64,000 bases of DNA, taken from the NCBI GenBank assembly GCA_020848435.1, contig JADLAC010000009.1, positions 185,293 through 249,292 of the forward strand, given 5' to 3'. The position numbers and the translations under genes are program-made. Source of the DNA: Burkholderiales bacterium. Its GTDB lineage: Bacteria; Pseudomonadota; Gammaproteobacteria; Burkholderiales; WYBJ01. The stretch's first letter is position 1. Each line of letters begins with the position of its first letter. Positions 9,166 to 17,967 of the stretch are shown here, piece by piece. A model generated the notes under the pieces. That model made no database searches and had not been told where the DNA came from. It was given only the letters and a program-made list of their open reading frames with translations.

Positions 9166-9798
9166 CTATCCGCCGCCAAGGGCAAGCGTGCGCTCCCAGC
9201 GGTAATAGACCCGGTACTCGCCCTTGAACCAGGGCTCGGCCGCGAGCCGATCCCGCCAGGGCGTCGCACGCGCTTGATCGCGTTCGGCCGACTCCAGCGC
9301 GCGCAAGTCCGTGAGGTAGTGCAGCGCGACGTGCGTGAAGCCCTCGCCCGGATTGCGAATGCGATAGCGCCGGCACATGGGCCAGTACGGACAGCGTTGC
9401 AGGATTTCCATGTGCTCTTCGTCGTACCAGGCGTTGAATTCCTGTTCGCGCGCCTGCGGTACCTTGAAGAACACCGGGTAGAGAATCGCGGCATCGAGCG
9501 TGGCTTCGCTCGCGCTCGGCGCGTGGCGGCCGCCGATGCAATCGGCGATGAAACGCTCGTTCGATACGACCAGGTCGTGCGCAGGTTTCGCCGCCATCGA
9601 GGGCTCGGTCGCAACTTCTCGCTTCCCCTGAAAGAGCGCGAGATAACTTCCCCGGATCGGGCTGAGATAGCGCCGCAGCGTGTCGAATCGCGAGCGCTCG
9701 AGCGCGCCCGGTAGATAGTGGTTCGCATACCAGACATCGAATACGAAGGTGTTCTCGCGCTTCACCGTCAGCGCATCGAACAGAATGGTTTCGCTCAC
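9166..9798 (-). CDS. EthD-like dimeric alpha/beta-barrel protein (duplicated domain)
   Basis: A GTG start at 9798 is chosen because AAGGAG lies 7 nt upstream; an ATG at 9840 would overlap the upstream flavoprotein gene. Both halves carry the repeated motif of this family: VWYANHYLPGAL near residue 20 and FNAWYDEEHMEIL in the second half. Proteins with the F/W-x2-WYxxEH pattern fold as ferredoxin-like dimeric barrels, as in EthD and related isomerases or dechlorinases. It is one of six such genes here and abuts a fumarate-reductase-like flavoprotein. The reaction is unknown. Confidence 0.75.
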   Translation of the reverse strand: MSETILFDALTVKRENTFVFDVWYANHYLPGALERSRFDTLRRYLSPIRGSYLALFQGKREVATEPSMAAKPAHDLVVSNERFIADCIGGRHAPSASEATLDAAILYPVFFKVPQAREQEFNAWYDEEHMEILQRCPYWPMCRRYRIRNPGEGFTHVALHYLTDLRALESAERDQARATPWRDRLAAEPWFKGEYRVYYRWERTLALGGG

Positions 9799-9820
9799 CA
9801 GATCGCTCCTTCGCGCGGCA

Positions 9821-11236
9821 TTACGTTGCTGTGGTTGCACTGCTCACATGCTCCGCCGCCAGCGCACCGAACACCATCGCCTTGATCAAGCCGCCCACGT
9901 AACCGCGCGGCGCTCCGCCGTCGAGTCCTCCGGTGGCCGAACCCGCCGCGTACAGGCCAGGCACCACCGAGCCATCGGGGCGCAGCACGCGTGCGTGCGC
10001 ATCGATCGTGATCCCGCCCATGGTGTATGTCAATCCGACGCACACCGGCACGGCGTAGAACGGCGGCACCCGCAGCGACAGCGCATGATAGCGGCCCTGC
10101 GTGCGCGTCGGATCGAGCTCGGCGAGCTTGCCCGTGTCGAGCTTTTCGTTGTACTGGGCCACGCTGCGCTCCAGCGCCTGCGCCGGGACGCCGATCTTGA
10201 CCGCCAACGCGCCGATCGAATCGGCCCGATGCACCGTTCCCCCCGCGGACTCCAGCACGGGGTTGGGGGATATCGTGGTCGCGCGCCCGGGCCCCTGCCA
10301 CGCCGCATCGTCGAACACCACCAGCGTGCTCAGCGGATCGGCGAGCCTCGCGACGGCATTGGCGAGGTAGATGCCGCCATGGCCTTCATCGGCGAAACGC
10401 CGGCCGCTCGCGTCGATCATGATGCTGGATGCCGCCAGCTCGTCGAGCATGGGATAAGGCCACAGGGCGTCGTCGTGCATGGCATCGCGCGAGAGCAAAT
10501 GACCATAGAACGCGTCGAGGCCACCGGCCGCTGCCCCGATGGCCTGCGCCATGCGCAAGCCATCGCCGGCGCCGGTCAAGGCGCAGCGCAGCTTGAGCTT
10601 CTCGGGTGCGGGAGAAATATATCGCCGCACCAGCTCGGCATTGGCCTGGAAGCCGCCATCGGCAATCAGCACCGCCTTCGCGCGATAAGCCATAGTCTGT
10701 CCGCCGCGCTCGGCTTCGACGCCGGCACAGCGCCCGTCTTCCATGCGCAAGCGCATCGCTCGCGCGCCTCGGAGCAGCTCGCCGCCGCGCTCAGCGAGAT
10801 TCTGTTCGAGGCGCCGCAGGGTCACGTCGGCGCCACGACCCTCCCACTCCATCCTGGTGACCGGGGGGCGCGGCGGCGCGAGAATGAACTGGCGCCAGCC
10901 GATATCGCCGACCCGCACGTACTTCGCCCCCTCGTCGACCAGCCAACGCACGACCCGCAACGCGTTGCCGGCGAGCGCGCTCACCAGCGCGCGATCGGCG
11001 CCGCCGCCCGTGATCGCGAGCGCGGCCGCGGCCAGATCCGCCGGCGGATCGTTCAGGTTTTCATAGGAGATGTGTAATACGCCGCCGGCGAAGCGCGAGT
11101 TGCAGGGATACAGCACCTCCTCGCTTCGCTCCAGCACCGCGACCGAGCGTCCGAGCTGAGCCGCGCGGTTGGCCGCCACCAGACCGGCGTAACCGCCGCC
11201 GATCACGACGAAATCGTAGCTGCGTGATTGCTCCAT
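9821..11236 (-). CDS. FAD-dependent oxidoreductase, fumarate reductase/3-ketosteroid-dehydrogenase-like
   Basis: This 471-aa protein starts at 11236 with AAGGAA 9 nt upstream. The FAD-binding motif is VVIGGGYAGLVAANRAAQLG near the N-terminus, followed by PCNSRFAGG. The C-terminus carries the family pattern YTMGGITID and PGLYAAGSATGG. The fold is that of soluble fumarate reductases and 3-ketosteroid delta-dehydrogenases (FAD_binding_2). It has no signal peptide or heme domain, so its electron partner must be elsewhere. It is closely similar to the protein at 58128-59546, motif for motif. It sits between two EthD-like genes. Confidence 0.9.
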   Translation of the reverse strand: MEQSRSYDFVVIGGGYAGLVAANRAAQLGRSVAVLERSEEVLYPCNSRFAGGVLHISYENLNDPPADLAAAALAITGGGADRALVSALAGNALRVVRWLVDEGAKYVRVGDIGWRQFILAPPRPPVTRMEWEGRGADVTLRRLEQNLAERGGELLRGARAMRLRMEDGRCAGVEAERGGQTMAYRAKAVLIADGGFQANAELVRRYISPAPEKLKLRCALTGAGDGLRMAQAIGAAAGGLDAFYGHLLSRDAMHDDALWPYPMLDELAASSIMIDASGRRFADEGHGGIYLANAVARLADPLSTLVVFDDAAWQGPGRATTISPNPVLESAGGTVHRADSIGALAVKIGVPAQALERSVAQYNEKLDTGKLAELDPTRTQGRYHALSLRVPPFYAVPVCVGLTYTMGGITIDAHARVLRPDGSVVPGLYAAGSATGGLDGGAPRGYVGGLIKAMVFGALAAEHVSSATTAT

Positions 11237-11291
11237 GAGCTTGAGTTCCTTGTTGCGCCGGCACGTGCCGGCCGAGTGCGTTGCGCCGGCG

Positions 11292-11918
11292 TCATTTCGC
11301 GGGGAACACGCCCGCCAGGCGCCCCCGCGTCCAGTACGGCATGTATTCGTTGAATAGATCGATCCGATCGGCGCTCGCGCCGAGCGCGTCGAGATCCGGC
11401 CGCGGGTCGAGCAAGGGTACGCGCGCTTCCACCATCGCCAGGTAGTCGATCTGGTTGTCGTAGTTCGAGCGCAGCACCCGCAATTGCCGCACTTCCTTGC
11501 GGCCTTCGTAGCTCGCGCGCAGCGCGGACACGATGGCCGGTCCCTCGGCGTCGGGCACGTCATGGAAGCGGATCAAGATGAGCCGCGCCAGCTCGCCGGT
11601 CAACGCATTGCCCGGATAAATCTGATCGCCGCTGCCGCGATACTGGCCGCGCACCTTGGCCACCGTGCGCTTGGTCCAGGGGCTGAAGTTGCCCCAGGAG
11701 GCTTGCTTGTAGCTCGGCCGCTCCAGCACGCCGATTTCCTCCAGGTCGTAGAAGGCGAGGTACTTCGGCCAGCCCGATACGCACACGTAGCGGCGTGCCG
11801 TTTCGAATCCGGCAATCGAAGCCCGATCCGGGATGTGCTCCATGTCGTACCAATCGTTGAACTCGTCCTCCAGCCCCGGAGGGGGATCCATCGTTACCAG
11901 CAGGAAACCTTTCGCCAT
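11292..11918 (-). CDS. EthD-like dimeric alpha/beta-barrel protein (duplicated domain)
   Basis: This 208-aa cytoplasmic protein has AGGAAG ahead of its ATG. The first domain has FNDWYDMEHIPDRASIAGFE and the second ends NEYMPYWTRGRL. It is clearly paralogous to 13517-14152: both share NFSPWTKR, KVRGQYR and the spacing of their second domain. It lies between two flavoprotein genes with gaps of 11-55 nt. No catalytic role is established; a partner or product-processing function for the flavoprotein is an inference from repeated adjacency. Confidence 0.75.
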   Translation of the reverse strand: MAKGFLLVTMDPPPGLEDEFNDWYDMEHIPDRASIAGFETARRYVCVSGWPKYLAFYDLEEIGVLERPSYKQASWGNFSPWTKRTVAKVRGQYRGSGDQIYPGNALTGELARLILIRFHDVPDAEGPAIVSALRASYEGRKEVRQLRVLRSNYDNQIDYLAMVEARVPLLDPRPDLDALGASADRIDLFNEYMPYWTRGRLAGVFPAK

Positions 11919-11929
11919 GCTTCTTCCTT

Positions 11930-13492
11930 TCACGCCCCGCTCGGGTTCGGTTGATCGTAGCCGCGATCGAGCAACGCGGCGTTGCGTCCCGCGATTCGGC
12001 CGGACACGAACGCCCAGCCGAGGTGATGTCCGTGACCTTCGAGCAGCATGCCGCCCTGGCCGTTGGAGCCCGCGGCGTAGAGTCCCGGAATGATGTTGCC
12101 CGCAGCGCCGACGACTTCGAGCCGCGGCGTCACCTTCAATCCGCCATTCGTGAAAATGACATACGCCTTCGCCGGACCGAGGGCGTAGTAAGGCGGCTTT
12201 GATAGCGCCGGGCGATCGGCCCGGGGCGCAACACCGCTCGGGCTTTCGCCCGCGTTGTATCGCGCGATGGTGTGCGCGAAGACAGCCGCCGGCACGCCCA
12301 TGCTCGCGGCTAGCGCCTCGAGCGTGCCGGCGCGATGAAAGATGTCGGGGCGGGTGCGCCGGTAATCCTCGAGATAGGCATAGCCCACCGAGGGCGCAGT
12401 CGAAATGTAGTTGGGCCAGGTGTCGTAACGGGCGGCGATGGCATGATCGAAGACGAGATACGCCATGCCTTCGGGGCGCAAGGCCGCGGCCTGCTCCGGC
12501 CGCTTGCGCTCGTCGGCGAAACGCTCGCCGCCGCGATCGACCAGGATCGTACCGTGCGCATAGAGGCTGCGCTCGGGCGCCAGCGCCGTGGTGAGAAAAC
12601 GCATGAGCGCAGGCCGCAGCAAAGCCTGCGGGACATGATCGAAGGCGAAGCGCATGGCGCGTGTCACCAGCCGCTGGGGCGGGAGCCGATGGATGAGCGC
12701 GCGCTCGGGCGGGGGCACGAAGCGCAGAATCGGGCCTCGCACCATGTCGCCGTTGACGACCGAGCCGCCGCACTCCAGACCCAGTCGGATGCCGTCGCCG
12801 GTGGCAGCCTCGTTGACCGCGGTTACCGCGGCGAGCGCTTCCGAGGCGAAGCGCGCCTTTAGCTCCGGGCTCGCACTGAAATCGCCGCCGGCCAGCACCA
12901 CGCCGTTCGCCGCCACGAACTCGCGCAGTATCCCGTCCGCGGTGCGTGCCACGACCGTGTGGGCACCCTGCTCGTTCAAGTGCAGGCGCTCGGCACGCGT
13001 ACGCAATTCGATCTGGACGCCGTGCTTGCGACAAAGCCGGCCCAGGTGGAAGGGAAAGGCACGCGAATTCGGCAGCACGTTGTGCATGCGCGCACGCCGA
13101 TGCGGAGGCTCGGGAAACGGGCCGACGAATTCGAGGCCGGCCGAGAGCAGCCAGCGGAACATCTCCGGCGAATGGCGCGTGAGCACGCGCGCGAGCTCGA
13201 AATTGTCCCGCTCAGCCTGCGCGCCGGCGAAGAGCTTGAGGTCTTCGTGGTGGTGCTCGGGATAGTCCTTGATGCCTTGGCGAATCTGGTGGGGCGTGCA
13301 GGTTGCGGACACCGAGCCGACCGACCAGGCGGTCGAGCCGCCGAGCTGCGGCTCCTTCTCCAGCAGCACCACGCGCCGGCCGAGCTCGGCTGCCGTGCTC
13401 GCGGCAGCCAACCCCGCCCCGCCGCCGCCGATGACGATCACATCGACGTGCGTGCGCGCGCTCGCCTGCCCGCTCGGAGCCGTCTCAGCCAT
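11930..13492 (-). CDS. FAD-dependent dehydrogenase, fumarate reductase/3-ketosteroid-dehydrogenase-like
   Basis: This 520-aa protein has the N-terminal dinucleotide motif VIVIGGGGAGLAAASTAAELG and the GGSTAWS element common in flavocytochrome-c-type dehydrogenases and KstD-like enzymes. The C-terminus has FTNGGLKVTP and PGLYAAGSNGQGG. It differs from the other flavoproteins here by a longer substrate domain (APERSLYAHGTILVDRGGERF). Members oxidise or reduce C-C bonds next to a carbonyl. It probably acts in the operon's pathway on a ketone- or CoA-bound intermediate; the substrate is unknown. Confidence 0.88.
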   Translation of the reverse strand: MAETAPSGQASARTHVDVIVIGGGGAGLAAASTAAELGRRVVLLEKEPQLGGSTAWSVGSVSATCTPHQIRQGIKDYPEHHHEDLKLFAGAQAERDNFELARVLTRHSPEMFRWLLSAGLEFVGPFPEPPHRRARMHNVLPNSRAFPFHLGRLCRKHGVQIELRTRAERLHLNEQGAHTVVARTADGILREFVAANGVVLAGGDFSASPELKARFASEALAAVTAVNEAATGDGIRLGLECGGSVVNGDMVRGPILRFVPPPERALIHRLPPQRLVTRAMRFAFDHVPQALLRPALMRFLTTALAPERSLYAHGTILVDRGGERFADERKRPEQAAALRPEGMAYLVFDHAIAARYDTWPNYISTAPSVGYAYLEDYRRTRPDIFHRAGTLEALAASMGVPAAVFAHTIARYNAGESPSGVAPRADRPALSKPPYYALGPAKAYVIFTNGGLKVTPRLEVVGAAGNIIPGLYAAGSNGQGGMLLEGHGHHLGWAFVSGRIAGRNAALLDRGYDQPNPSGA

Positions 13493-13516
13493 GCTGCCGC
13501 AGTCTCGTCATGAGCC

Positions 13517-14152
13517 TCAATACACGCCGCGCAACGGCCCCCGGCGCCAGTGCGGGACGTAGGTATTGACGAGATCGAGATGGCCGCGGCTCGAGCCGTA
13601 CGCCGCCAGATCGAGCTTGCTCTGCTCGTAGGGCGCCTGCGCATCGACCAGCGCGATGTAATCGGTGCGAGCGTCGATGTCGTTGCGATAGACGCGCACT
13701 TGCAGCGTTTCGGCGCGCGCGGCGAAGTTGCGCACCATGCCTTCGACGATCTCGCCTTCGGCGCTCGGCTGCACGTCGCGGAAGCGCAAGATCATGAGCC
13801 TCGAGAGGCGCGACGTGACGGCCTGCCCGGGATAGACTTGCGCGCCGGCCGCGCGATACTGGCCGCGCACCTTGGTGGTGATGCGCTTGGTCCACGGACT
13901 GAAGTTCTCGTGCGATACCGCGAGGTATCCGGGCTCGTCCAGCACCTCGGGATAGGCGAGATCGTAGATGGCGACGTAACGCGGCCAGCCGTCGATGCAG
14001 ACGAAGCGCAGCGCCGTCTCGACGCCGGCGATCGCCGCCCGCTCGGGCACGTGCTCGGTGTCGTACCAGTCGTTGAATTCCTCTTCCAGCGCGCTCGGCG
14101 GTTCCATCATCGCGAGCAGCAGCCCCTTGGGTTTGCCTGGTTTGCCTGCCAT
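13517..14152 (-). CDS. EthD-like dimeric alpha/beta-barrel protein (duplicated domain)
   Basis: This 211-aa protein opens MAGKPGKPKGLLLAMMEPP and continues FNDWYDTEHVPERAAIAGVE, the first EthD-like motif. The second half ends with NTYVPHWRRGPL. It lies 24 nt upstream (transcriptionally) of the flavoprotein at 11930-13492 and is a paralogue of the protein at 11292-11918. It has no signal peptide. The function is inferred only from its repeated association with flavoproteins. Confidence 0.75.
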   Translation of the reverse strand: MAGKPGKPKGLLLAMMEPPSALEEEFNDWYDTEHVPERAAIAGVETALRFVCIDGWPRYVAIYDLAYPEVLDEPGYLAVSHENFSPWTKRITTKVRGQYRAAGAQVYPGQAVTSRLSRLMILRFRDVQPSAEGEIVEGMVRNFAARAETLQVRVYRNDIDARTDYIALVDAQAPYEQSKLDLAAYGSSRGHLDLVNTYVPHWRRGPLRGVY

Positions 14153-14173
14153 GTCGACTCCTGATCGGTTGCG

Positions 14174-14248
14174 CTAACGGTAGTTGAACGCCTTTCGGGC
14201 CGCTGCCAGCGTCGCATTCCGCAATGCACATGCGAGCGTGCAAAGCAT
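14174..14248 (-). CDS. Possible 24-aa peptide ORF with a strong ribosome-binding site
   Basis: A short minus-strand ORF (MLCTLACALRNATLAAARKA and four more residues) is preceded by a perfect AGGAGG at 14254-14259, 5 nt from its ATG. It lies between the SDR and EthD-like genes, in the only intergenic gap above 100 nt in this part of the operon. The Shine-Dalgarno may instead reflect leaderless decay, or may be chance in purine-rich DNA. There is no recognised family. Confidence 0.3.
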   Translation of the reverse strand: MLCTLACALRNATLAAARKAFNYR

Positions 14249-14277
14249 CGAGACCTCCTGGCGGGGCGCCGCTGGGC

Positions 14278-15120
14278 TTACCCCTTGTACGGGTACTCGT
14301 CGAACAACGCTTGCCAATCGCATTCGTTGGCGTTCGTATAGTCGAGCGAGTACCAACGCGGATAGCCGTGCAAGGTCGATCCGCCGTCGATCATGATGCC
14401 CTCGCCGTTGATGTAGCCGGCATCGTCGGACAAGAGGAAAGCGACCAGCTTGGCGACATCGCGGGGCTCGCCCCAGCGTCCGACCGGCGTTTGCCGAACC
14501 AGCATGCGCTTGATCCGATCGTCGGCCAGCATCGGGCCGGTCATGCCGGTCGCGACCACGCCGGGCTGGATCGCATTGACGTTGATGCGATAGTTGCCGA
14601 GCTCGGACGCCATGTGCTTCATCAGCATGAATACGCCCGCCTTCGAGGCGCAATAGGCGCCGAGCTGGTCGCACATCACGGTGGCGCCCGAGGAAGCGGT
14701 CAACACGATCTTGCCGCCGCGCCCCTGCTTGATCATCTGCCGCACCACGTCCTGACAGACGTAGAACGTGCCGTTGAGGTTGATCTGGATGAGCAGGTCC
14801 CAGTCGGCTTTCTTCATGTCGGCGATCGGAGCGAAGCGCCCCGTGCCGGCGTTGGCGAAAAGCAGGTCGATGCCGCCGAACGCGGCGACTACCTCGCCGA
14901 TGCACGCCTGCACGCTCTCGGCCTTGGACTGGTCGTAGGTGAAGGCCTGCGCCCCGGCTGTGTGCTGCGCGCACAACGCGGCCGTTTCCTCGGCCGCTTC
15001 GGTCTTGCGATCCGCAACCGCAACGCGAGCACCGCAGCGGGCCAGCTCGACCGCCGTTGCCTGGCCGAGTCCGCGGGCACCGCCCGTCACCAGCGCGAGC
15101 TTGTCCTTCAGATCAGCCAT
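14278..15120 (-). CDS. Short-chain dehydrogenase/reductase (SDR)
   Basis: This 280-aa classical SDR has cofactor motif TGGARGLG near residue 13, NAG at about residue 90, the catalytic Ser in TASSG and the Y-x3-K site in YCASK. The arginine-containing VADRKTE after beta-2 suggests NADP preference (inference). It has an unusual C-terminal tail of about 25 residues (YPRWYSLDYTNANECDW) beyond the usual IDGGS end. Its start overlaps the end of the BKACE gene by 8 nt, so the two are probably co-translated. It likely oxidises or reduces a hydroxy/keto intermediate of the pathway. Confidence 0.9.
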   Translation of the reverse strand: MADLKDKLALVTGGARGLGQATAVELARCGARVAVADRKTEAAEETAALCAQHTAGAQAFTYDQSKAESVQACIGEVVAAFGGIDLLFANAGTGRFAPIADMKKADWDLLIQINLNGTFYVCQDVVRQMIKQGRGGKIVLTASSGATVMCDQLGAYCASKAGVFMLMKHMASELGNYRINVNAIQPGVVATGMTGPMLADDRIKRMLVRQTPVGRWGEPRDVAKLVAFLLSDDAGYINGEGIMIDGGSTLHGYPRWYSLDYTNANECDWQALFDEYPYKG

Positions 15121-16153
15121 GGGCGGGCTCCTTCGCTACCGCCGAGCGCGGCGCCAAGCCGATCGCCTGGCGATACTCCGCGGGTGTCATCAGCTCGCGC
15201 CCCAGCAGGCTCGCGATCTGTTTCACCTGCAGGAAGTGCTCGACGTTGCGCTGGATGACGTCGTCGCGATGGGGGAAATGCCACAGCGTGTCTTCCATGC
15301 CCACGCGCACGTGCAGCCCGAGCAGCAAGGCGAAGGTGGCGAGGTAGGTGCTCGCGCGCCCGGCCGCGCACACCAGGATGAACGCGTCCGCGTCGATGTC
15401 GCGGATCGAGCGCACCATGCGCATTAGGCCGTCCACCATCTGCTGCGGATTGTGCATAGGCGCGCAGCCGGGCAATGCCGGCAGAATGAGCCAGTAATAG
15501 GGCTTGGCCAGCAGCCCGCTCGCCACCAGGAAGCGGCGCGCGTTGTCGATGTCGCCGTCGTCGTAGACCGAGATGATGGGCTTGCAACCGGCCGCCTGGG
15601 CAAGCGCCGCCTTCTTGATGACCACGTGCGGCGCCTTGAAGAACATGCTGTCGCCGCAGCAGATCGCCGTGGTGTTCACCGGCAGCGCATCGAACAACCC
15701 CATATGCATGGTCGATTCCATGACCGCGCTTTCCTCATCGGTCACGGCCACCAGGCAGCCGTCGAACATCGTCTGCGGATACTTCGCACGCAGCGGTGTG
15801 ATCACGTCGTGAAAGCGTTGCGGATCGAGCGTGTTGAAACCGCCGGCGTCGCGCACGTGGATGTGAATGTTGGGTGCGCCGGCCTGGATGCATTCCTCGG
15901 CGGAGTCGCGGATCTCGTCGACCGAGATCGGCTGATTCGGGTTCGAGCGCTTGCTGAAGAACGCGCCCGTGATGGTGGTCGAGATCATGACCTTGTCGGG
16001 AATGCCCCACTTCGGCATCGGATCGACCTCGGCGAAGCGGCTGCTGAATGGGTCGAGCACCTCCGGCATGCCATACGGCTTCCACGTGGTCTTGAGTCCG
16101 GCACGCTGAACCCACTTCTCCACCTGGTCCCACTTGATCTTGTCGTTGCTCAT
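15113..16153 (-). CDS. BKACE-type beta-keto acid cleavage enzyme (DUF849)
   Basis: This 346-aa protein has the BKACE layout: VMISTTITGAFFS near the N-terminus, the metal-binding HIHVRD, and the later GMEDT with the conserved Glu. The family, typified by 3-keto-5-aminohexanoate cleavage enzyme (Kce), is a Zn-dependent TIM barrel. It condenses a beta-keto acid with acetyl-CoA and releases acetoacetate plus a new CoA thioester. Here it lies between a citryl-CoA-lyase-like gene and an SDR, fitting a C-C cleavage step late in degradation. About 45 extra N-terminal residues precede the barrel. Confidence 0.88.
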   Translation of the reverse strand: MSNDKIKWDQVEKWVQRAGLKTTWKPYGMPEVLDPFSSRFAEVDPMPKWGIPDKVMISTTITGAFFSKRSNPNQPISVDEIRDSAEECIQAGAPNIHIHVRDAGGFNTLDPQRFHDVITPLRAKYPQTMFDGCLVAVTDEESAVMESTMHMGLFDALPVNTTAICCGDSMFFKAPHVVIKKAALAQAAGCKPIISVYDDGDIDNARRFLVASGLLAKPYYWLILPALPGCAPMHNPQQMVDGLMRMVRSIRDIDADAFILVCAAGRASTYLATFALLLGLHVRVGMEDTLWHFPHRDDVIQRNVEHFLQVKQIASLLGRELMTPAEYRQAIGLAPRSAVAKEPAHG

Positions 16154-16302
16154 CGGCTGAGCTCCTTGCTGAAGTCCATCGACCGAGCCCGCCGGCGAAG
16201 GGCGATGCTCGCTGCTCTCGATCCATCCTCCCGCTCGTCAGCGCGGACGAGCAGCCCATTTTGCGCGCCGTCAGGGTTCGGCCTCGGCGCGCGCCGCTGA
16301 TA

Positions 16303-17082
16303 TCAGGCAACCGGCCGCTCGGGCTTGCCCGTATAGTCGCAGTCCTCGTCGCGCACGATGCGCAGCGGCTTGCCTTCCTCGATTTCCTCGATCACGTGCG
16401 CCATGATGCCGGGCAGCACCGCGAGCAGCGCGACCGCGGCCATCTGCATGGGGCGGAATCCCATCTCGCTCATGAGCGCGCCCAGCATGCCGTCGACATT
16501 GATGCACAAGCCCTGACGGCCGGTTACGCGCACGAACTCGGCATGGATCGCCTCGAACATCTTCACCTTGTCGCCGACTAGCCCGCATTCCTGTGCGATC
16601 TTGCGCAGCTTCACCGCGCGAAAATCGTCGCCCTTGTGGGTCGGGTGGCCCAGGCCGGGGATGCGCCGCTTCTCGGCCCGGATGGCGGCAACCACGCGCT
16701 TGGCCGTCTCCTCCAGCGAGAGCTTCTCGTCCTTCATCATCTTGACGGCTCGGTCGAGGAATTCCGCGCTGTGCTGCGGCGAAATCGTGTTCGAGCCCGC
16801 GGTGAGCAGGCCTGCGGCGGTGCCGGGCACGAGCTGAGGATTGCCCGAGGCCGCGTAGCGCGCAGCCAGCACGCTCGCGGCCACGAAGCCATGATCGAGC
16901 AGGCTGTTCAACATCGCATCCAGCATGCGTGCCTCGGCCGGCGTCGGCAATTCCCCGCGCAGCGTGAGGAACACGCCCTCGGCATAGCTCTTGTCGCCGA
17001 TCAACTGCTCGTGCGAGTAGCCGTGGATGATGACCTTGCCTTCCAGCACGCGGCTGATCTTGGTTTGCCATTCATGCGCCAT
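16303..17082 (-). CDS. Citryl-CoA lyase/short citrate-synthase-family protein
   Basis: The start at 17082 is set by GAGGAGA about 7 nt upstream. The 259-aa protein has the citrate-synthase small-domain motif IPGLGHPTHKGDD, containing the His that binds oxaloacetate or citrate, but lacks the N-terminal half of a full citrate synthase (about 430 aa). Short members of this kind act as, or are annotated as, citryl-CoA lyases that split a 3-hydroxy-3-carboxyacyl-CoA. In this operon it may carry out an aldol-type cleavage of a CoA-bound pathway intermediate (inference). Confidence 0.82.
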   Translation of the reverse strand: MAHEWQTKISRVLEGKVIIHGYSHEQLIGDKSYAEGVFLTLRGELPTPAEARMLDAMLNSLLDHGFVAASVLAARYAASGNPQLVPGTAAGLLTAGSNTISPQHSAEFLDRAVKMMKDEKLSLEETAKRVVAAIRAEKRRIPGLGHPTHKGDDFRAVKLRKIAQECGLVGDKVKMFEAIHAEFVRVTGRQGLCINVDGMLGALMSEMGFRPMQMAAVALLAVLPGIMAHVIEEIEEGKPLRIVRDEDCDYTGKPERPVA

Positions 17083-17141
17083 CGTTTTCTCCTCGGAGGG
17101 AACGGCAAGCCCGTCCCCGTTGCATGCAATGCATCGCGCTT

Positions 17142-17936
17142 TCAGTTGCGCAACGCGCCTTGAACGTCGATGCGAGTCCGCAGCACCCGCAGCTCGTCCG
17201 CGCTCGGCGTCTCGGTCACGGCGACCTGCGCCGGAACGAGCAGCTCGAAGCCGGTGTTGTCGAGCACCTGCTGCACCGAAACGCCCGGATGCACCGATTT
17301 CAGCCGCATGCGCTTGCTCTCGTCCTCGAAATCCATCACCGCCAGCGGCGTCACGACATAGCGCGGACCGCCGCCCGGTAGGCCGAGCCGGGTGCGCGCA
17401 TCCTTGCCGCCGCTGCCCCAGCCGTACGCCGAAACGAAGTCGCATTTCGGCACGAATATGCGCTTGTCGTGGGCGTTGACCACGAGATGGAAGCGGCTGT
17501 TCATGACAGTCGCGTTGCACACCCCGATCGCGCCCGGCCCGCGAAACTTGAGCGCGCGATAGTCGGCGCCGATGCCGATCAGGTTGCTGTTGCCGTACCG
17601 GTCGATCTGCAAGGCGCCGGCGAAGAACACGCCCTTGCGGCGAAACTTCATGTTCTCGACCAGGTCATCGTGCAGGTAATAGGCTTCGGCCCAGCGGGTA
17701 GCACGCTGATCGGTGATGAGCTGGAATTCCTCGATCACCGGCTCGTTCAACACGTTGGCCTTGGTCATGGCGATCATGACCGTCATGTTCGGCCCCCACA
17801 GCAGATGGGCGAGAAGTACGCCGGCACGCGGTACCGGCAGATTCGCGCCGACTTCCACCCACTCGCCGTCGGCCAGGTCGCGGGCGAGCACGGTGGCCAT
17901 GATTTCCCTGTTGGTCGCTTGCAGTTCGCTTTGCAT
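17142..17936 (-). CDS. CoA-transferase family I subunit B (GctB/IpdB-like)
   Basis: This 264-aa beta subunit pairs with the gene 31 nt upstream. It has the CoA-transferase I fold features VEVGANLPVPRAG, KGVFFAGALQIDRYGN and NAHDKRIFVPKCDF. The ENG tripeptide that carries the catalytic Glu of true transferases is not seen; the corresponding area reads LLWGPNMTVM. That favours the IpdAB-type group, which hydrolyses a ring C-C bond in a CoA thioester, over CoA transfer. The assignment to hydrolase rests on motif absence only. Confidence 0.82.
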   Translation of the reverse strand: MQSELQATNREIMATVLARDLADGEWVEVGANLPVPRAGVLLAHLLWGPNMTVMIAMTKANVLNEPVIEEFQLITDQRATRWAEAYYLHDDLVENMKFRRKGVFFAGALQIDRYGNSNLIGIGADYRALKFRGPGAIGVCNATVMNSRFHLVVNAHDKRIFVPKCDFVSAYGWGSGGKDARTRLGLPGGGPRYVVTPLAVMDFEDESKRMRLKSVHPGVSVQQVLDNTGFELLVPAQVAVTETPSADELRVLRTRIDVQGALRN

Positions 17937-17967
17937 TCCGGTCTCCAGCCGCGCGCGCGGGCTCTTG

